Assembly (NCBI GenBank): GCA_009785545.1
Contig: WQWD01000149.1
Span: forward strand, 1 to 6,180
DNA: 6,180 nucleotides
DNA from: Treponema sp.
Lineage (GTDB): Bacteria; Spirochaetota; Spirochaetia; Treponematales; Breznakiellaceae
Direction: 5' to 3'
The notes beneath the pieces were generated by a model. That model ran no database searches. It had not been told where the DNA came from and was given only the letters and a program-made list of their open reading frames with translations. The number at the start of each line of letters is the position of its first letter. Positions within the stretch are counted from its first letter, which is position 1. Below, piece by piece: positions 5,808 through 6,180 of this stretch. Both the position numbers and the translations under genes were made by a program.

Positions 5808-6180
5808 TTCCTGTAAACTCCCTTGCGAATTTATCCGGGTCAAATTCTTCGATGTCGGTATACTTTTCTCCAGTGCAAATATATACCACAGGTAATTGTA
5901 ATTCCGACGCCAAAGAAAAAATAACTCCGCCCTTTGCGGTTGAATCGTATTTTGTAATTATTACTCCGTTCAAATCAACAGCACCATGAAAAACTTCAGC
6001 CTGAGCGAAAGCGTTTCTTCCAGTAGTGGCGTCTAACACAAGATATTTTAAGTACCTCGAACCGTTTAACTTTGATTCTACAACTCTGTCAATTTTACGC
6101 AACTCTTCGACAAGGGCGTTTTTTGTATGCATTCTTCCCGCTGTATCGGCGATAACGACATCGGCTCCGCCGGAAACAGC
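5800..6180 (-). CDS. ftsY: FtsY, signal recognition particle receptor (C-terminal part; 5' end outside window)
   Basis: SRP-family GTPase at the inner membrane that receives ribosome-nascent chain complexes from Ffh and passes them to the Sec translocon. Only the last 126 residues of the GTPase (NG) domain are in the window. Visible motifs: G3 in VVIADTAGR (residues 8-16 of the visible part), DATTGRNAF (50-58), G4 TKYDSTAKGG (76-85), the G5-region motif YICTGE (100-105), and the typical C-terminal helix FDPDKFAREF. FtsY rather than Ffh is indicated by the TAKGG context and by the chain ending right after this helix, without an M domain. Two positions differ from what I remember in E. coli FtsY: Gln to Arg in DATTGQNA, and Gly to Cys in YIGxGE. 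The open frame continues to the window edge; the ATG at 6132 is internal because the DTAGR motif lies across and before it. The gene overlaps the following gene by 8 bases. Confidence 0.96.
   Translation of the reverse strand, partial: AVSGGADVVIADTAGRMHTKNALVEELRKIDRVVESKLNGSRYLKYLVLDATTGRNAFAQAEVFHGAVDLNGVIITKYDSTAKGGVIFSLASELQLPVVYICTGEKYTDIEEFDPDKFAREFTGIE
5818..5824 (-). promoter_or_regulatory. Shine-Dalgarno of the unknown gene (AAGGGAG)
   Basis: AAGGGAG lies within the end of ftsY, 10 bases before the TTG at 5807-5805. It is the main reason for choosing that TTG over the upstream in-frame TTG at 5843, which has only GAAG-like sequence before it. Confidence 0.6.

Noticed and set aside
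5808..5843. Longer TTG start at 5843 for the unknown gene
   Set aside because: It gives a 44-base overlap with ftsY and a weaker ribosome-binding site, and it puts 12 extra residues before the basic-hydrophobic N-terminus. Not excluded, only less likely.

Overview
This window looks like chromosomal DNA of a Gram-negative (diderm) bacterium. My best guess is a spirochaete of the Treponema group. That rests on the combination of FtsY, a complete Lol lipoprotein-export transporter and a eukaryote-type isocitrate dehydrogenase, and on the gene style. It is an inference, not something the sequence proves. I see no mobile element, tRNA, rRNA or CRISPR array.

Layout. Two transcription units converge. 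From the left edge, the plus strand carries a nearly complete homodimeric, eukaryote-type isocitrate dehydrogenase (icd); only about 19 N-terminal residues are missing. It ends at 1147. A roughly 94-base convergent intergenic region follows, packed with inverted and direct repeats that probably act as the shared terminator region. The rest of the window (1242 to 6180) is one tightly packed minus-strand operon, read right to left: the 3' end of ftsY, an unrecognised membrane-anchored protein of about 433 residues, a LolC-type permease, a LolD ATPase and a LolE-type permease.

How the genes work together. FtsY is the signal-recognition-particle receptor that delivers nascent proteins to the inner membrane. 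LolC, LolD and LolE together form an ABC machine that pulls mature lipoproteins out of the inner membrane for transfer to the outer membrane. The unknown protein between them has one N-terminal membrane anchor and a long, predicted periplasmic, cysteine-free domain. Its stop codon abuts the lolC start, which makes it a candidate accessory factor for lipoprotein or envelope biogenesis. Every junction in the operon is translationally tight: an 8-base overlap, 0 bases, an 8-base overlap and a 4-base overlap. Three of the four internal starts are TTG, each with a good Shine-Dalgarno sequence.

Points most worth a second look: the unknown protein in the Lol operon; reciprocal Arg/Gln changes at the NADP 2'-phosphate site of the isocitrate dehydrogenase; an enlarged segment in the LolC-type permease; and the set of competing hairpins between the convergent genes.
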